DNA of 64,000 nt from Nonomuraea sediminis (lineage in GTDB: Bacteria; Actinomycetota; Actinomycetes; Streptosporangiales; Streptosporangiaceae), in contig NZ_JAHDTI010000001.1 in the NCBI RefSeq assembly GCF_018531495.1, positions 868,001-932,000 on the forward strand. Reading direction: 5' to 3'. Below, piece by piece: positions 1-9,674 of this stretch. The notes beneath the pieces were generated by a model that saw nothing but the letters and a program-made list of their open reading frames with translations, did no database searches and was not told the origin of the DNA. How positions within the stretch are numbered: the stretch's first letter is position 1; the number at the start of each line of letters is the position of its first letter. Position numbers and translations under genes: made by a program.

Positions 1-1218
1 GGGCTGGCCCTGGCCGGGCTGCTGCTGCCCGCGCTCACCGCGGCCGCCGCGCGCCGCTGGGCCTCCAGGATCGCGCCCGCCCGCGCCGCGCTGGCGGCCC
101 GCGTGGCCGACCTGGTGCACGGCTCGGCCGACCTGGCCGCCTACAACGCCACCGACCGCGCCCGGGCCCAGGCCATGGACGCCGACGCCGAGCTGGCCGC
201 GCTGGAGAAGCGCCAGGCCCGCGTGCACGCGCTCGCCCTGGGCGGCGGGACCCTGCTCCAGGGCCTGACGGTGGCCGCGATCGTGCTGCTCGCCCAGTCC
301 ACGGGCGCGGACACCGTGGCCACGGCCGTGCTGGCGCTGACCGCCCTGGTTTCCTTCGAGCCGGTGCTGCCGCTGGCCGCCGCCGGCGAGCGGCTGGCCG
401 GGATCACCGCCGCGCTGCGCCGCCTGCGCGAGATCGGCTCCGCCCCCGCCGCGATCACCGAGCCGGCCTCCCCGGCGCCGGTCCCCGCCGCGCCGCTCAC
501 GGTCGAGGTCCAGGACCTGGTCGTACGGCACGCCGAGACGCTCGCCGTGGACGGGGTGTCGCTCACGCTGACGCCGGGCAGGCGGGTGGCGATCGTCGGG
601 CCGAGCGGGGCGGGCAAGAGCACGATCCTGGCCGCGCTGATGCGCCTCGTCGAGCCCGAGTCCGGAAATATCCGGATCAATGGGGTCGATGCTCGCGCGC
701 TGGACTCCGACGACATCCGGACGCTGATGACCGGGCTCACGCAGGACCCGTACATCTTCCAGACCACGCTCAGGGACAACCTGCGCCTGGCCGGTCCCGG
801 GTCCGGCGACGGCGAGCTGGCGGCAGCCGTACGGGATGCCCGGCTTGACCGGTGGGTCGAGCGGACGGGATGGGACGCGCAGCTGGGCGAGGACGGCAGG
901 ACCGTGTCCGGCGGGCAGTTGCAGCGGCTGGCGCTGGCCCGCGCGCTGCTGTACGACCCGCCGGTGCTGCTGCTCGACGAGCCCGCCGAGGCGCTGGACG
1001 AGCAGACCGCCGACGCGCTGATGGCCGACCTGCTCGACGTGACGCACGACCGCACGACGCTGCTGGTCACGCACCGGCTCAAGGGGCTCGAGCAGGTCGA
1101 CGAGATCATCGTGCTCGAGGACGGGCGGGTCATCCAGCGCGGGCGGCACGACGAGCTCGTGGCCGTCCCCGGCTACTACCGCGACCTGTGGGAATCCGAG
1201 GTCCTGACCCGGCGGTGA
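1..1218 (+). CDS. cydC: Thiol reductant ABC exporter subunit CydC (5' truncated by window)
   Basis: The frame is open from base 1, so the start lies outside the window; 405 C-terminal residues are visible. It begins in the end of an ABC transmembrane domain and continues into a complete nucleotide-binding domain: Walker [10 protein letters not shown], signature [16 protein letters not shown], Walker [13 protein letters not shown] and the switch His in LLVTHRL. CydDC exports cysteine or glutathione to the outer face of the membrane for cytochrome bd assembly. The choice of CydC over another type-IV exporter rests on the overall look of the fused TMD-NBD, the Ala-rich helices and GRHDELV near the end. 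CydD would be expected just upstream. No partner is visible, so the subunit name is moderately sure. Confidence 0.8.
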   Translation, partial: GLALAGLLLPALTAAAARRWASRIAPARAALAARVADLVHGSADLAAYNATDRARAQAMDADAELAALEKRQARVHALALGGGTLLQGLTVAAIVLLAQSTGADTVATAVLALTALVSFEPVLPLAAAGERLAGITAALRRLREIGSAPAAITEPASPAPVPAAPLTVEVQDLVVRHAETLAVDGVSLTLTPGRRVAIVGPSGAGKSTILAALMRLVEPESGNIRINGVDARALDSDDIRTLMTGLTQDPYIFQTTLRDNLRLAGPGSGDGELAAAVRDARLDRWVERTGWDAQLGEDGRTVSGGQLQRLALARALLYDPPVLLLDEPAEALDEQTADALMADLLDVTHDRTTLLVTHRLKGLEQVDEIIVLEDGRVIQRGRHDELVAVPGYYRDLWESEVLTRR

Positions 1219-1237
1219 CAGCCTGGTATCTCCCGGC

Positions 1238-1273
1238 TTGAGTTTGCGATGCAGGCAGGTTTATATTGCAAAC
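1238..1273 (+). promoter_or_regulatory. Promoter with overlapping inverted-repeat operator
   Basis: A -35-like TTGAGT (1238-1243) and a -10 TATATT (1262-1267) are 18 bases apart. The arms GTTTGCGAT (1242-1250) and ATTGCAAAC (1265-1273) form an inverted repeat, 8 of 9 pairs, covering both boxes. A repressor bound here would block the promoter. The obvious candidate is the winged-helix protein encoded second in the operon. Boxes and repeat are seen; regulation is inferred. Confidence 0.6.
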
Positions 1274-1291
1274 CAGTTTGAGGAGGTTGTC

Positions 1292-1909
1292 GTGAACGAT
1301 CAGCTGCCGTCGACTCCGGCGGAGATGATGCGGCTCATCGAGCAGCAGCAGGCAGAAGCCGTGCGGCGGCTGTCGCCCGACCCGCTGCTGACGTACGTGC
1401 CGTGGGGCGTGGCCTGGCTGGTCGGCTTCGGCGCGTTCTTCCTGACCTACGGCCTCGACGGGCACGCACTGGTCCCGATCGGCTGGCAGCTCTCGCTCAC
1501 GGTGCTGATGGGCCTGCAGGTCGTGGCGCTGGCCGTGATGATCCTGGCCATCCGCCGCTCGGCGGGCCGCATCCGTGGCGAGTCCTCCAAGAGCTGGGCG
1601 ATGTGGGGCTCGATCTGGATGGCGGGCTTCCTCGTCGTCGGCTTCGTCGACATGCGCCTGGGCCCGATGCTCTCCGACACCCAGATGGCCCAGATCTCCA
1701 CCGCGCTGGCCATGCTGGTCACCGGGATGCTCTACATGGCGGGCGGCGCGCTCGGCCGCGAGTGGCCGATGTTCCTGCTCGGCTGCTGGGTCATGCTGGT
1801 CGACGGGGTGGCCGTCAACTTCGCGCCGGGCGTGCAGGCGCTGCTGCTGTCGCTCCTGACGGGCGGCGGCACGATCGTGGCGGGCAGCCTGATGCGGTGG
1901 CGGGCGTGA
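1292..1909 (+). CDS. Hypothetical polytopic membrane protein, first gene of an ABC-2 exporter operon
   Basis: A 205-residue protein starting at GTG 1292, chosen because AGGAGG (1281-1286) sits five bases upstream; the open frame extends further but without a ribosome site. A soluble N-terminus (about 35 residues, Gln/Glu-rich) is followed by about five or six hydrophobic segments, two paired by a short basic loop near residues 90-100. No family recognised with certainty. It overlaps the next gene by four bases and shares an operon with a winged-helix regulator and an ABC-2 ATPase/permease pair. It may be a sensor or accessory subunit of that exporter; this is inference. Confidence 0.75.
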   Translation: MNDQLPSTPAEMMRLIEQQQAEAVRRLSPDPLLTYVPWGVAWLVGFGAFFLTYGLDGHALVPIGWQLSLTVLMGLQVVALAVMILAIRRSAGRIRGESSKSWAMWGSIWMAGFLVVGFVDMRLGPMLSDTQMAQISTALAMLVTGMLYMAGGALGREWPMFLLGCWVMLVDGVAVNFAPGVQALLLSLLTGGGTIVAGSLMRWRA

Positions 1910-2214
1910 TCCCGGAGCTCGACCCGGTCATTCACGCGCAGGCCAGGCTGCGCGTCGTGGCCACGCTCAACACGCTCGCCGAAGGCGACAGCCTGGCCTT
2001 TCCCGGGCTGAAGGACGTGCTCGGGATGACCGCGGGAAACCTCTCGGTGCACCTGACCAAGCTGGAAGAGGCCGGCTACATCGAGATCACCAAGACGCAC
2101 AAGGGCCGCACCCCCGTCACCTACATCGCTCTCACCCGCCGCGGACGGCTGGCCTTCGAGGAGTACACGCTGGCCATCCGCGCCCTGCTCGACACCGCTG
2201 GAGGTACCCCTTGA
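1906..2214 (+). CDS. Winged-helix transcriptional regulator (MarR/ArsR-like, single domain)
   Basis: GTG 1906 overlaps the upstream stop by four bases (GTGA). The 102-residue product is nearly all winged helix: a helix with LRVVATLNTL, a recognition segment MTAGNLSVHLTKLEEAGYI, then the wing KTHKGRTPVTYIALT. Such small proteins usually bind DNA as dimers and often control the exporter encoded beside them. The inverted repeat over the operon promoter (1242-1273) is a plausible autoregulatory target. No cysteine cluster or metal site is evident, so the signal is unknown. Confidence 0.85.
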   Translation: MIPELDPVIHAQARLRVVATLNTLAEGDSLAFPGLKDVLGMTAGNLSVHLTKLEEAGYIEITKTHKGRTPVTYIALTRRGRLAFEEYTLAIRALLDTAGGTP

Positions 2215-3104
2215 CCACATTGGCCAGGACCGTCGAGGTCAGCCGCCGCTACGGCGACGTGCTCGCGCTCGACCGGGTCTCGCTCGACATCCGCGCGGGC
2301 GAGCTGGTCGGCTTACTCGGCCCCAACGGGGCGGGCAAGTCCACGTTGATCAACCTGTTCGTCGGCCTGCGCAAGCCCACGTCCGGGCAGGTCGAGCTGC
2401 TCGGCGGCGCGCCGTCGGACCCCGCGGTACGGCGGGGCATCGGCGTGACGCCCCAGGAGACCGGGCTGCCCGAGGCGCTGCGCGTGGGCGAGGTGGTGGA
2501 CTTCGTGGCCGCCCACTTCTCCGGCGCCGGCCGTACGCCGGAGGCCAAGGCCGCGCTGCTGGCCAGGTTCGGGCTGGAAGACCTGGTGAAGCGGCAGATC
2601 GGCGGGCTGTCAGGCGGGCAGAAGCGGCGGCTGGCGGTGGCACTGGCCTTCACGGGCGAGCCCAGGATCGTCTTCCTCGACGAGCCCACCACCGGCCTGG
2701 ACGTCGAGGCCCGCCGGGCGCTGTGGGACGGGATCAGGGCCTTCCACGCCGACGGCGGCACCGTGGTGCTGACCAGCCACTACCTGGAGGAGATCGAGGC
2801 GCTCGCGCAGCGGGTGGTGGTCGTGGGGCACGGCCGGCTGCTGGTGGACGACACCATGCAGGCCGTGCGCGACATGGCGGGGGTGCGCAAGGTCACGCTG
2901 AGCGCCGACAGCCTGCCTCCGCTGCCCGGCGTGCTCGGCTCCACCCGCGAGGACGGGCGCTTCCACCTGGTCACCGGCGACTCCGACCGGCTGGTGGTCG
3001 ACCTGGTGCGCAGCGGCGTGCCGTTCACCGGGCTGGAGATCCAGCCGACCACGCTCGAGGACGCCTTCCTCGCCATCACCGCCAAGGAGACCGCCGATGT
3101 CTAG
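2211..3104 (+). CDS. ABC-2 type transporter ATP-binding protein
   Basis: 297 residues. The start is TTG 2211, overlapping the previous stop (TTGA), with GGAGG (2200-2204) six bases before it. Walker A GPNGAGKST, Q-loop VTPQET, signature LSGGQKRRLAVALAF, Walker B IVFLDEPTTGLD and switch His in LTSHYLEE are all present, followed by a C-terminal extension of about 80 residues typical of the DrrA/CcmA drug-exporter group. It powers the permease encoded next, with which it overlaps by eight bases. Substrate unknown; drug, lipid or peptide export is usual in this family. Confidence 0.93.
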   Translation: MTTLARTVEVSRRYGDVLALDRVSLDIRAGELVGLLGPNGAGKSTLINLFVGLRKPTSGQVELLGGAPSDPAVRRGIGVTPQETGLPEALRVGEVVDFVAAHFSGAGRTPEAKAALLARFGLEDLVKRQIGGLSGGQKRRLAVALAFTGEPRIVFLDEPTTGLDVEARRALWDGIRAFHADGGTVVLTSHYLEEIEALAQRVVVVGHGRLLVDDTMQAVRDMAGVRKVTLSADSLPPLPGVLGSTREDGRFHLVTGDSDRLVVDLVRSGVPFTGLEIQPTTLEDAFLAITAKETADV

Positions 3105-3837
3105 CCTGATCCTCAGCCACACCCGCTACCAGTTCCTGGAGCAGCTCAGGGTGCCGATCGGGATCGTGGCGAGCGCGTTCTTCCCCGCGGCGGCGATGCT
3201 GGCGTTCGTGGTGCCCTTCGCGGCCGACGATCCGCTCGCCTCGACGCTGGCCACCGGGTCGATGATGGCCTTCGGCGCGATGTCGTCGTCGCTGATCGGG
3301 CTGGGCATCTCGGTGGCGCAGGACCGCCTGCAGCCGTGGGACGCCTACCTGCGGACGCTGCCCGCCGGCCCGTTCCCGCGCTTCGCCGGGCGGATCCTGA
3401 CGACGATGGCGATCTCGCTGCTGTCGGTCATCCCGGTGCTGGTGATCGCCGGGGTGCTGACCTCGGCGCGGATCACCGTGCTCGGGCTGGTGGCCGGGGT
3501 GGTGGCGCTGCTGGCGGGGTCGGTGCCGTTCATGCTGCTCGGGCTGCTGGTGGGCTACCTGCTGCCGCCCAAGGCCGCCATCGCGGTCTCGCAGATCCTG
3601 TTCTTCCCCATCGCGATCCTGGGCGGGCTGCTCGGCAACCCGATGCAGATGCCGTCGCTGATCGCCGCCGTGTCGCCGTACGTGCCCAGCCGCGGCATGG
3701 TCGAGCTGATCTGGTCGGTCACCACCGACCACCCGGTCAAGGCGCTGCCCATCGTGATGCTGGGAGTGTGGACCGTGGTCGCCGGGGCGGCCGCCGCCTG
3801 GGCCTATCGCCGTGACGAGGGCCGCCGCTTCTCGTGA
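3097..3837 (+). CDS. ABC-2 type transporter permease
   Basis: A 246-residue integral membrane protein with about six hydrophobic segments, including a long stretch at residues 108-150 and a final helix before a short basic tail (AYRRDEGRRFS). ATG 3097 overlaps the ATPase gene by eight bases, which indicates translational coupling. It is the membrane channel of the exporter. With the ATPase it would form a 2+2 half-transporter complex. It ends the operon and converges on the htrA-type gene; the hairpin at 3851-3891 lies between. Confidence 0.9.
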   Translation: MSSLILSHTRYQFLEQLRVPIGIVASAFFPAAAMLAFVVPFAADDPLASTLATGSMMAFGAMSSSLIGLGISVAQDRLQPWDAYLRTLPAGPFPRFAGRILTTMAISLLSVIPVLVIAGVLTSARITVLGLVAGVVALLAGSVPFMLLGLLVGYLLPPKAAIAVSQILFFPIAILGGLLGNPMQMPSLIAAVSPYVPSRGMVELIWSVTTDHPVKALPIVMLGVWTVVAGAAAAWAYRRDEGRRFS

Positions 3838-3850
3838 GACCGCTTACGGG

Positions 3851-3891
3851 GGGTGCGTCGCCGAGTCCGCAGCGATCTCGACGACGCACCC
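3851..3891. terminator. Bidirectional hairpin between convergent genes
   Basis: GGGTGCGTCG (3851-3860) pairs perfectly with CGACGCACCC (3882-3891), with an inner CGAG/CTCG pair in the loop. There is no T-run, which is usual for actinobacterial terminators. It lies between the stop codons of the permease and the protease. Confidence 0.6.
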
Positions 3892-3909
3892 GTCCATGAG
3901 GGGGTCCAG

Positions 3910-5154
<1,245 letters not shown>

Positions 5155-5199
5155 CTCATCTCCTCAAGTCCCGATGACCCAAGGGTGTCAAGAGCCGCG

Positions 5200-5258
5200 T
5201 AAGTGCAGGTTAAACCGTTGATCGGAGGAGTCTGAGAGCCCTGACGCGGTTCTTATCG
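5200..5258. repeat. Left copy of 59-bp imperfect direct repeat flanking the island
   Basis: 46 of 59 bases match the copy at 15675-15733, same length, no gaps. Identity is concentrated in three blocks: TAAGTGCAGG at one end, CTGAGAGC in the middle and TTCTTATCG at the other end. Read on the minus strand it lies 46 bases before the protease start, where promoter and regulator sites are expected, including a GTCAGG/CTCTCAG pair. It could be an attachment site, a duplicated promoter, or both. Confidence 0.7.
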
Positions 5259-5400
5259 TGCCTGGTCGAGGGCAGCATCCGGGGCGCAAATCGCCTCCAA
5301 GAATTTTGGCGGCGAGTCGCACACAGGTGATGGAACGAATAATCAGCCCTCCCCGGCTTAAGCGAAAACCGGTCCATCGCCACGACACGAGGAGCCGAGC

Positions 5401-6042
5401 ATGCCCGACAACGTCATCGACTTCGTCTCGCGCGAACGCCGCCGCCCCGCCAAACGCAAGCAGCCCACCGTGCCGCGTGGCACACCCATGAGGGCCCTGA
5501 TCCCCTCGTGGGAGCTGGCCCTGCGCGCCGCGAACAAGGCCCCTACCACGATCGAGGCGTACCTGCGGGTCGCGTACCGCTTCGCGGGCTTCCTCGAGGA
5601 CCAGGCCGCCGTGGACGACGCGGAGCGCGTCGCTGCCGACGAGGTGCGCGCGTTCCTGGTGCATGAGCGGGAGCGGGCCGGCCTGCCGACAGCGGCGGCC
5701 GCCCACTCGTACCTCGGTGTGTGGTTCTCCTGGATCATCGCCGAGGACGAGCGGAGCACCTTCTCCCCCGTGCTCAAGGCCGACCGGCCGCGCGTGCCGC
5801 GCAAGGCCCGCAAGTACCTCACTCTCGAGGAGATCGGGCGGCTCCTGGAGGTGTGCAAGGGGCGCGACTTCGCGTCTCGCCGCGACACGGCGATCATCCT
5901 CACGCTGATCGACAACGGTATGCGGGTGAGCGGGATCGCCGGTCTCCGCCTTGACGATGTAGATCTGCGAGGCAAGCGGCTGTGCATCACGGAGAAGGGC
6001 GGAGACGAGCACTGGGCGCCCATCGGCAACACGACGGCTCAG
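5401..6042 (+). pseudogene. Tyrosine recombinase/integrase, C-terminal catalytic half lost
   Basis: About 214 residues of an integrase remain. Residues 30-130 match a core-binding SAM-like domain. The catalytic domain opens with YLTLEEIGRLL and carries the first catalytic Arg at residue 175 (NGMRVSGIAGL) and the strand with the Lys region (TEKGGDEHWAPIG). The frame then runs into unrelated sequence near 6042: the HxxR box, His/Trp and nucleophilic Tyr are absent. The frame itself stays open to 7008, but that part is out-of-phase reading of other genes. The deletion joins it to the remnant at 6043-6514. The gene reads inward from the left repeat. Confidence 0.85.
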
Positions 6043-6514
6043 AGCTCGGCGAGTTCAGCATCGGCCCGGCGCCGGCCCCGCCCGGCCTGGGCAACCTCGA
6101 CGCCCGCCCGTACCTCGCTTACGCCCGCGCCCGCCTGGTCGACGAGCACGACGACCTCGGCGAGCCCGGCCCATGGCACGACTGGGCCGAACCCCGCATC
6201 CACGGCATGTACGAGCAGGTGGCCCGAGCGTTGGCCATGCTCTACACCGGCCAGCTGGTCAGGGTGGTCTGCCCCTGGTGCGGCGGCCGTACGCCCGAGA
6301 CACCCGCCGGCGGCACACACACCTGGCGCGTGGTCGACCTTCCCGGCGGCCAGATCGCCATCGTCTGCCACGGCATCTGTGAGCCGCCCCAGCGCGAGGT
6401 GGGCACGTGGTGGGCGGGCAACCCTGCTGGCCGATATCGGAATGGGCACGGTTGGCGAGACACGTGCGCGCTGCAGAGACGGACCGAGGACATGCCAGGA
6501 CGATTACCTCATGA
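6043..6514 (+). pseudogene. Mobile-element hypothetical protein, 5' truncated and frameshifted
   Basis: The coding signal starts without a start codon just after the integrase break (GEFSIGPAPAPP) in a different frame, passes a CPWCGG cysteine pair near 6270-6285 and LPGGQIAIVCHGICEPP, then shifts frame near 6415-6430. The continuation (PCWPISEWARLARHV) is in another frame and ends at TGA 6512-6514, which overlaps the next gene's ATG. One G missing from the run TGGTGGGCGGG explains the shift; a sequencing error is also possible. I recall this type of small protein from actinomycete integrative elements, but I do not know its function. Confidence 0.65.
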
Positions 6515-7008
6515 ACCTCGTGTCGTTAGCTGCAACTGCGGAACCGGACGCGTTCGCCAGGATCCTTGGAGCCGCAGGCATCCTGATCGCAGCAGGAAGC
6601 TTTTTCGTCGCATGGCTCGCGTTCAAGCGAGGCGGATACAAGATCAAAGTGTCTGCGACAGCTACGACCGAGACGCTCGAAGACTATCCCCATGGTTCAC
6701 GCCGAATGACGTACGTCAACGTGATCGTGAGCAACCACCGCGCCGGAGAAGTCCAGGTCGTACGATTCCACGGTGATGACGGCCTCAACCCGCCGCGCGA
6801 GATCGGCCTGATCGGCGACACCCAGCACACGCTCAAGGGGATTTCGCAAGCCAAGTGGCGCACCCACGGGGTCGAATCTCCGGCCCATCCCGCCCATGGC
6901 GGGCGTTGCCGCATCGGCGTAGAGCTGGCGAATGGCCGGATCGTCTGGAGCAACTGGATGACGATGGGCTCTGAAGCCACCAAGCAGGTGCTGACTTCCA
7001 GGTACTGA
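6511..7008 (+). CDS. Hypothetical protein with one N-terminal membrane helix
   Basis: 165 residues from ATG 6511, coupled (ATGA) to the end of the frameshifted gene before it. One hydrophobic segment (ILGAAGILIAAGSFFVAWLAF, about residues 18-38) is followed by a basic stretch and a soluble domain with alternating beta-type sequence. No motif recognised. Lower GC than host genes and its place in the island point to phage or plasmid origin. Confidence 0.7.
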   Translation: MNLVSLAATAEPDAFARILGAAGILIAAGSFFVAWLAFKRGGYKIKVSATATTETLEDYPHGSRRMTYVNVIVSNHRAGEVQVVRFHGDDGLNPPREIGLIGDTQHTLKGISQAKWRTHGVESPAHPAHGGRCRIGVELANGRIVWSNWMTMGSEATKQVLTSRY

Positions 7009-7037
7009 TGTGGCTTGACACCAAGCCTGTGGATAAC

Positions 7038-7328
7038 TCATGATCGAGGCGTCTTCGGCGTGCGCGAAAACGGGCCGGTGTAGTACGACTGCTCCGGTTC
7101 CGGCGGTCGCGGCGTTCGATCCCGCCACACCCGAGGCAGCCCACCACCTCGGCAGTGCTCATCGAGCGAGTCCCACAGCGTCTTGACCGCCGCAGCCAAG
7201 ATCATCAGCTCCGCAACTTCCTCATCATCGCCCTGGCGAGCATCGTCGAGCAGATCCAGACGTCGGCACAATTCTGCGATCTCCGTGTCGAGGCGGCCGT
7301 AGTTGGCATCGGGCATGTTGAAGGCCAT
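7038..7328 (-). CDS. Small hypothetical island protein
   Basis: 96 residues from ATG 7328: an acidic helical N-terminal half (RLDTEIAELCRRLDLLDDA, then DDEEVAELMILAAAVKTLW) and a Pro/Arg-rich tail. The heptad-like spacing suggests a coiled-coil or small helical bundle. No family recognised. It is divergent from the small terminase gene, with 57 bases between the starts. The ribosome site is weak, so the start is uncertain. Confidence 0.5.
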   Translation of the reverse strand: MAFNMPDANYGRLDTEIAELCRRLDLLDDARQGDDEEVAELMILAAAVKTLWDSLDEHCRGGGLPRVWRDRTPRPPEPEQSYYTGPFSRTPKTPRS

Positions 7329-7385
7329 GTTCGAACGTAACTCGGCATGGGACCTGCTCGCTTGAGAACTAGGCAGGAGGTGCAC

Positions 7386-7892
7386 GTGGCCTCCACCCCC
7401 CTCACCGACGACGAGCGCCAGCAGATCCGCGACCTCCACGCCGCGGGCCACGGCTGCAACCAGATCGCGAGAGAGCTCGGCCGCGACCGCTCCACCATCA
7501 GCCGAGCCGCCGCCGACATGAGCCTGAGCTTCGACCGCAAGCAGACCCGGCAAGCCACGCAGGCCCGCGTCGACGACGCCCGCGCACGCCGCAGCAAGCT
7601 CGCCCTCGACCTCCTCGGCGACGCCGAGCGCCTCCGCAAGCAGCTCTGGGAACCCTGCACCATCCACTCGTTCGGCGGGCGCGAGAACGTCTACAGCAGC
7701 GAGCTGGTCAACGAGCCGCCATTCCGCGATAAGCGCGACATCCTCGCCAGCGTCGGCCTTGCCGTCGACAAGAGCATGCGCCTCCTCGACTACGACGCGA
7801 ACAGCGGCGCGAGCGAAGCCCGCAGCATGCTCAGCGCGATCGCCGAGGCGCTCGAGGTGGCCGCCGAGCACCTGCCGCCGGACGAGGGATGA
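7386..7892 (+). CDS. Phage terminase small subunit-like helix-turn-helix protein
   Basis: 168 residues from GTG 7386, selected because GGAGG (7376-7380) is five bases upstream. The N-terminal 45 residues form a homeodomain-like helix-turn-helix (LTDDERQQIRDLHAAG ... NQIARELGRDRSTISR) of the kind that recognises phage packaging sites. A long helical C-terminal part follows, consistent with oligomerisation. It overlaps the large terminase gene by four bases (ATGA). Terminase small subunit is inferred from the fold and this coupling. Confidence 0.7.
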   Translation: MASTPLTDDERQQIRDLHAAGHGCNQIARELGRDRSTISRAAADMSLSFDRKQTRQATQARVDDARARRSKLALDLLGDAERLRKQLWEPCTIHSFGGRENVYSSELVNEPPFRDKRDILASVGLAVDKSMRLLDYDANSGASEARSMLSAIAEALEVAAEHLPPDEG

Positions 7893-9148
7893 ACCTCGAC
7901 AAGCTCGGCCGCGTCCTGTCGCCCAAGCAGCTGCGCAGCGTCGTCGGCGCCCTGGCCACGCCGCAGATCGCGCTCTGGGCCGGCGCCGTCTCCTCTGGCA
8001 AGACCATCGCCTCGCTCCTGGCCTTCCTGATCGCGGTCATGCGCGCCCCCGACCACGGCCTGGTCGTCATCGTCGGCCGCACCCTGCAGACCATCGAGCG
8101 CAACATCATCGACCCGCTCCAGTCCAGCGTGCTGTTCGGCTTCCTGGCCGGGCAGGTCCACCACACCACCGGCTCGACGACCGCGGTCATCCTCGGCCGC
8201 ACCGTCCACCTCATCGGCGCCAGCGACGTCCGCGCTGAAGGCCGCATCCGCGGCTCGACCATCGCGCTCGCCTACGTCGACGAGGCCACGCTGGTGCCGC
8301 AGTCGTTCTGGATGATGCTGCTCTCCCGCCTGCGCGTCCCGGGCGCGAAGCTGCTGGCGACGACGAACCCGGACGGGCCGGCGCACTGGTTGCGCACCGA
8401 CTTCATCCTCCGCGGCGCTGAGGTCGGGGTACGGCACTGGCACTTCACGCTGCACGACAACCCGAGCCTGGAGCGGTCGTACATCGACCTGCTCATGGCC
8501 CAGTACGTTGGCCTGTGGCGGCGCCGGTTCATAGACGGCGAGTGGTGCCTGGCGACGGGCGCTATCTACGACATGTGGGACCCGGCCCGGCACATCGTCA
8601 GTGTGGTGCCGCCGATCGTCCAGTGGATCAGCGCGGCGGCCGACTATGGCACGACGAACCCGTTCCACGCCGGGCGGCTCGGCCTCGCGGCGGATGGGCG
8701 CCTGTACCTGACCCACGAGTGGCGGTACGACAGCAAGCGCCAGTACCGACAGCTGACGGACGTCGAGTACAGCTCCCGATTCCGGGCCTGGCTCGACTCG
8801 ACTGGGGAGCGCCCACCGTACGTCGTCGTCGACCCGAGCGCGGCAAGCTTCCGGGTTCAGCTGCACCAGGACGGGCTCGCCTCAACGCTCGGGGACAACG
8901 AGGTGCTGCCCGGCCTCCGCACCGTGGCCTCGCTGCTGGCCACCGACCGACTGAAGATCGCCGCCACGTGCCCGGAGATCATCGCCGAGTTTCCTGGCTA
9001 CTCCTGGGATGAGGAGAAGGCCGAGAAGGGCGAGGACGCGCCCGTGAAGGTGGCTGACCACGGCCTGGACATGATCCGGTACGCGGCTCACACGACGCAG
9101 TCGATCTGGCGCCACCATCTGCGCGAGCCCGTCCTCGCCACTGCCTAG
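7889..9148 (+). CDS. Phage terminase large subunit (PBSX-like)
   Basis: 419 residues. The ATPase half has Walker A AGAVSSGKT (31-39) and Walker B ALAYVDEAT with Asp131-Glu132, plus the coupling motif ATTNPDG (157-163). The nuclease half has the RNase H-type acidic residues Asp252 (AADYGTTNP), Asp315 (VVVDPSA) and Asp394 (DHGLDMIRYA). All catalytic positions look intact, and length is normal for the family. It would cut concatemeric DNA and drive it into a prohead through the portal encoded downstream. Start ATG overlaps the previous gene by four bases. Confidence 0.92.
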   Translation: MNLDKLGRVLSPKQLRSVVGALATPQIALWAGAVSSGKTIASLLAFLIAVMRAPDHGLVVIVGRTLQTIERNIIDPLQSSVLFGFLAGQVHHTTGSTTAVILGRTVHLIGASDVRAEGRIRGSTIALAYVDEATLVPQSFWMMLLSRLRVPGAKLLATTNPDGPAHWLRTDFILRGAEVGVRHWHFTLHDNPSLERSYIDLLMAQYVGLWRRRFIDGEWCLATGAIYDMWDPARHIVSVVPPIVQWISAAADYGTTNPFHAGRLGLAADGRLYLTHEWRYDSKRQYRQLTDVEYSSRFRAWLDSTGERPPYVVVDPSAASFRVQLHQDGLASTLGDNEVLPGLRTVASLLATDRLKIAATCPEIIAEFPGYSWDEEKAEKGEDAPVKVADHGLDMIRYAAHTTQSIWRHHLREPVLATA

Positions 9149-9159
9149 GTCGGTGCGGG

Positions 9160-9312
9160 CTAGAGCATCCTCATAAGCTGCACCCCGTTCCACAAGATCG
9201 TCAGGAGCGCCGCAGTGACCTGGACGGCTACCCAGAGGCGCCTCCGCCAACGGGCCCGGCGGGCAGCGACCTCGACGGAGACAGGACGACTACGACCCCA
9301 GAACCCGTGCAT
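9160..9312 (-). CDS. Tiny single-helix membrane protein
   Basis: 50 residues from ATG 9312, with GGAAGG about eight bases upstream. A basic N-terminus (RRARWRRR) precedes one membrane helix (LWVAVQVTAALLTILWNGV). Basic residues before the helix suggest an N-in orientation. In phages such proteins may be holin-like or immunity factors, but nothing here proves a role. It is antisense-oriented to the packaging genes. Confidence 0.45.
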   Translation of the reverse strand: MHGFWGRSRPVSVEVAARRARWRRRLWVAVQVTAALLTILWNGVQLMRML

Positions 9313-9674
9313 GACGCACACCTTCCGTTGGGCCACGCCGAATTGGCCGTGGCTCATCGTGGTGTGTGTCTCGCCTGCCTATCGGGGATGGACGGTCGCT
9401 CACTCGGCAGCTTGATCACATCACAGGACATCGTCGGTCGCAGTTGTGCTCCTGGTGACCGATCCCCTCGTCACCTTCAGCATGGAGGACGCGCAGAGTG
9501 TGCGCGTGCCGAGTAACTGGACCGTGGCTGCGCGGCCAGACGGGCATTAAGCGAGCACCGCTCTACGCGCCGGTAACTTGGGGAATCTTTACTTCCCGCA
9601 AGCAATCCCCAAGGCCATGAAGTCCGAGGTCGGCCGACACCCACAGCGTCGGCCGACCCGAATTCGGTGGCGGA
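9313..9674. other. Gene-poor stretch inside the phage module
   Basis: No convincing gene. A 34-codon frame (GTG 9446 to TAA 9550, plus strand) reads plausibly but has no clear ribosome site. Two hairpins occur: CTTGGGGA/TCCCCAAG (9577-9584 with 9606-9613) and the stronger one listed at 9628-9658. Part of this may be the scar of lost morphogenesis genes. Confidence 0.4.
9628..9658 (-). terminator. Hairpin terminator downstream of the 53-residue gene
   Basis: GGTCGGCCGAC and GTCGGCCGACC form an 11-bp perfect stem with a nine-base loop, 16 bases after the stop of the minus-strand gene ending at 9675. No T-tract. Confidence 0.55.

Noticed and set aside
5155..5400. tRNA gene as the island integration site
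   Set aside because: No tRNA-like cloverleaf or T-loop was seen at either 59-bp repeat.
6511..7008. Reading the integrase frame (5401-7008) as one 535-residue protein
   Set aside because: The middle part (about 6043-6510) is out-of-phase Ser/Pro/Arg-rich shadow of another gene. The last 165 residues are a separate protein with its own ATGA-coupled start.
9307..9516. 69-codon plus-strand frame in the phage module
   Set aside because: No ribosome site, His/Arg-rich shadow composition, and it overlaps a better minus-strand candidate.
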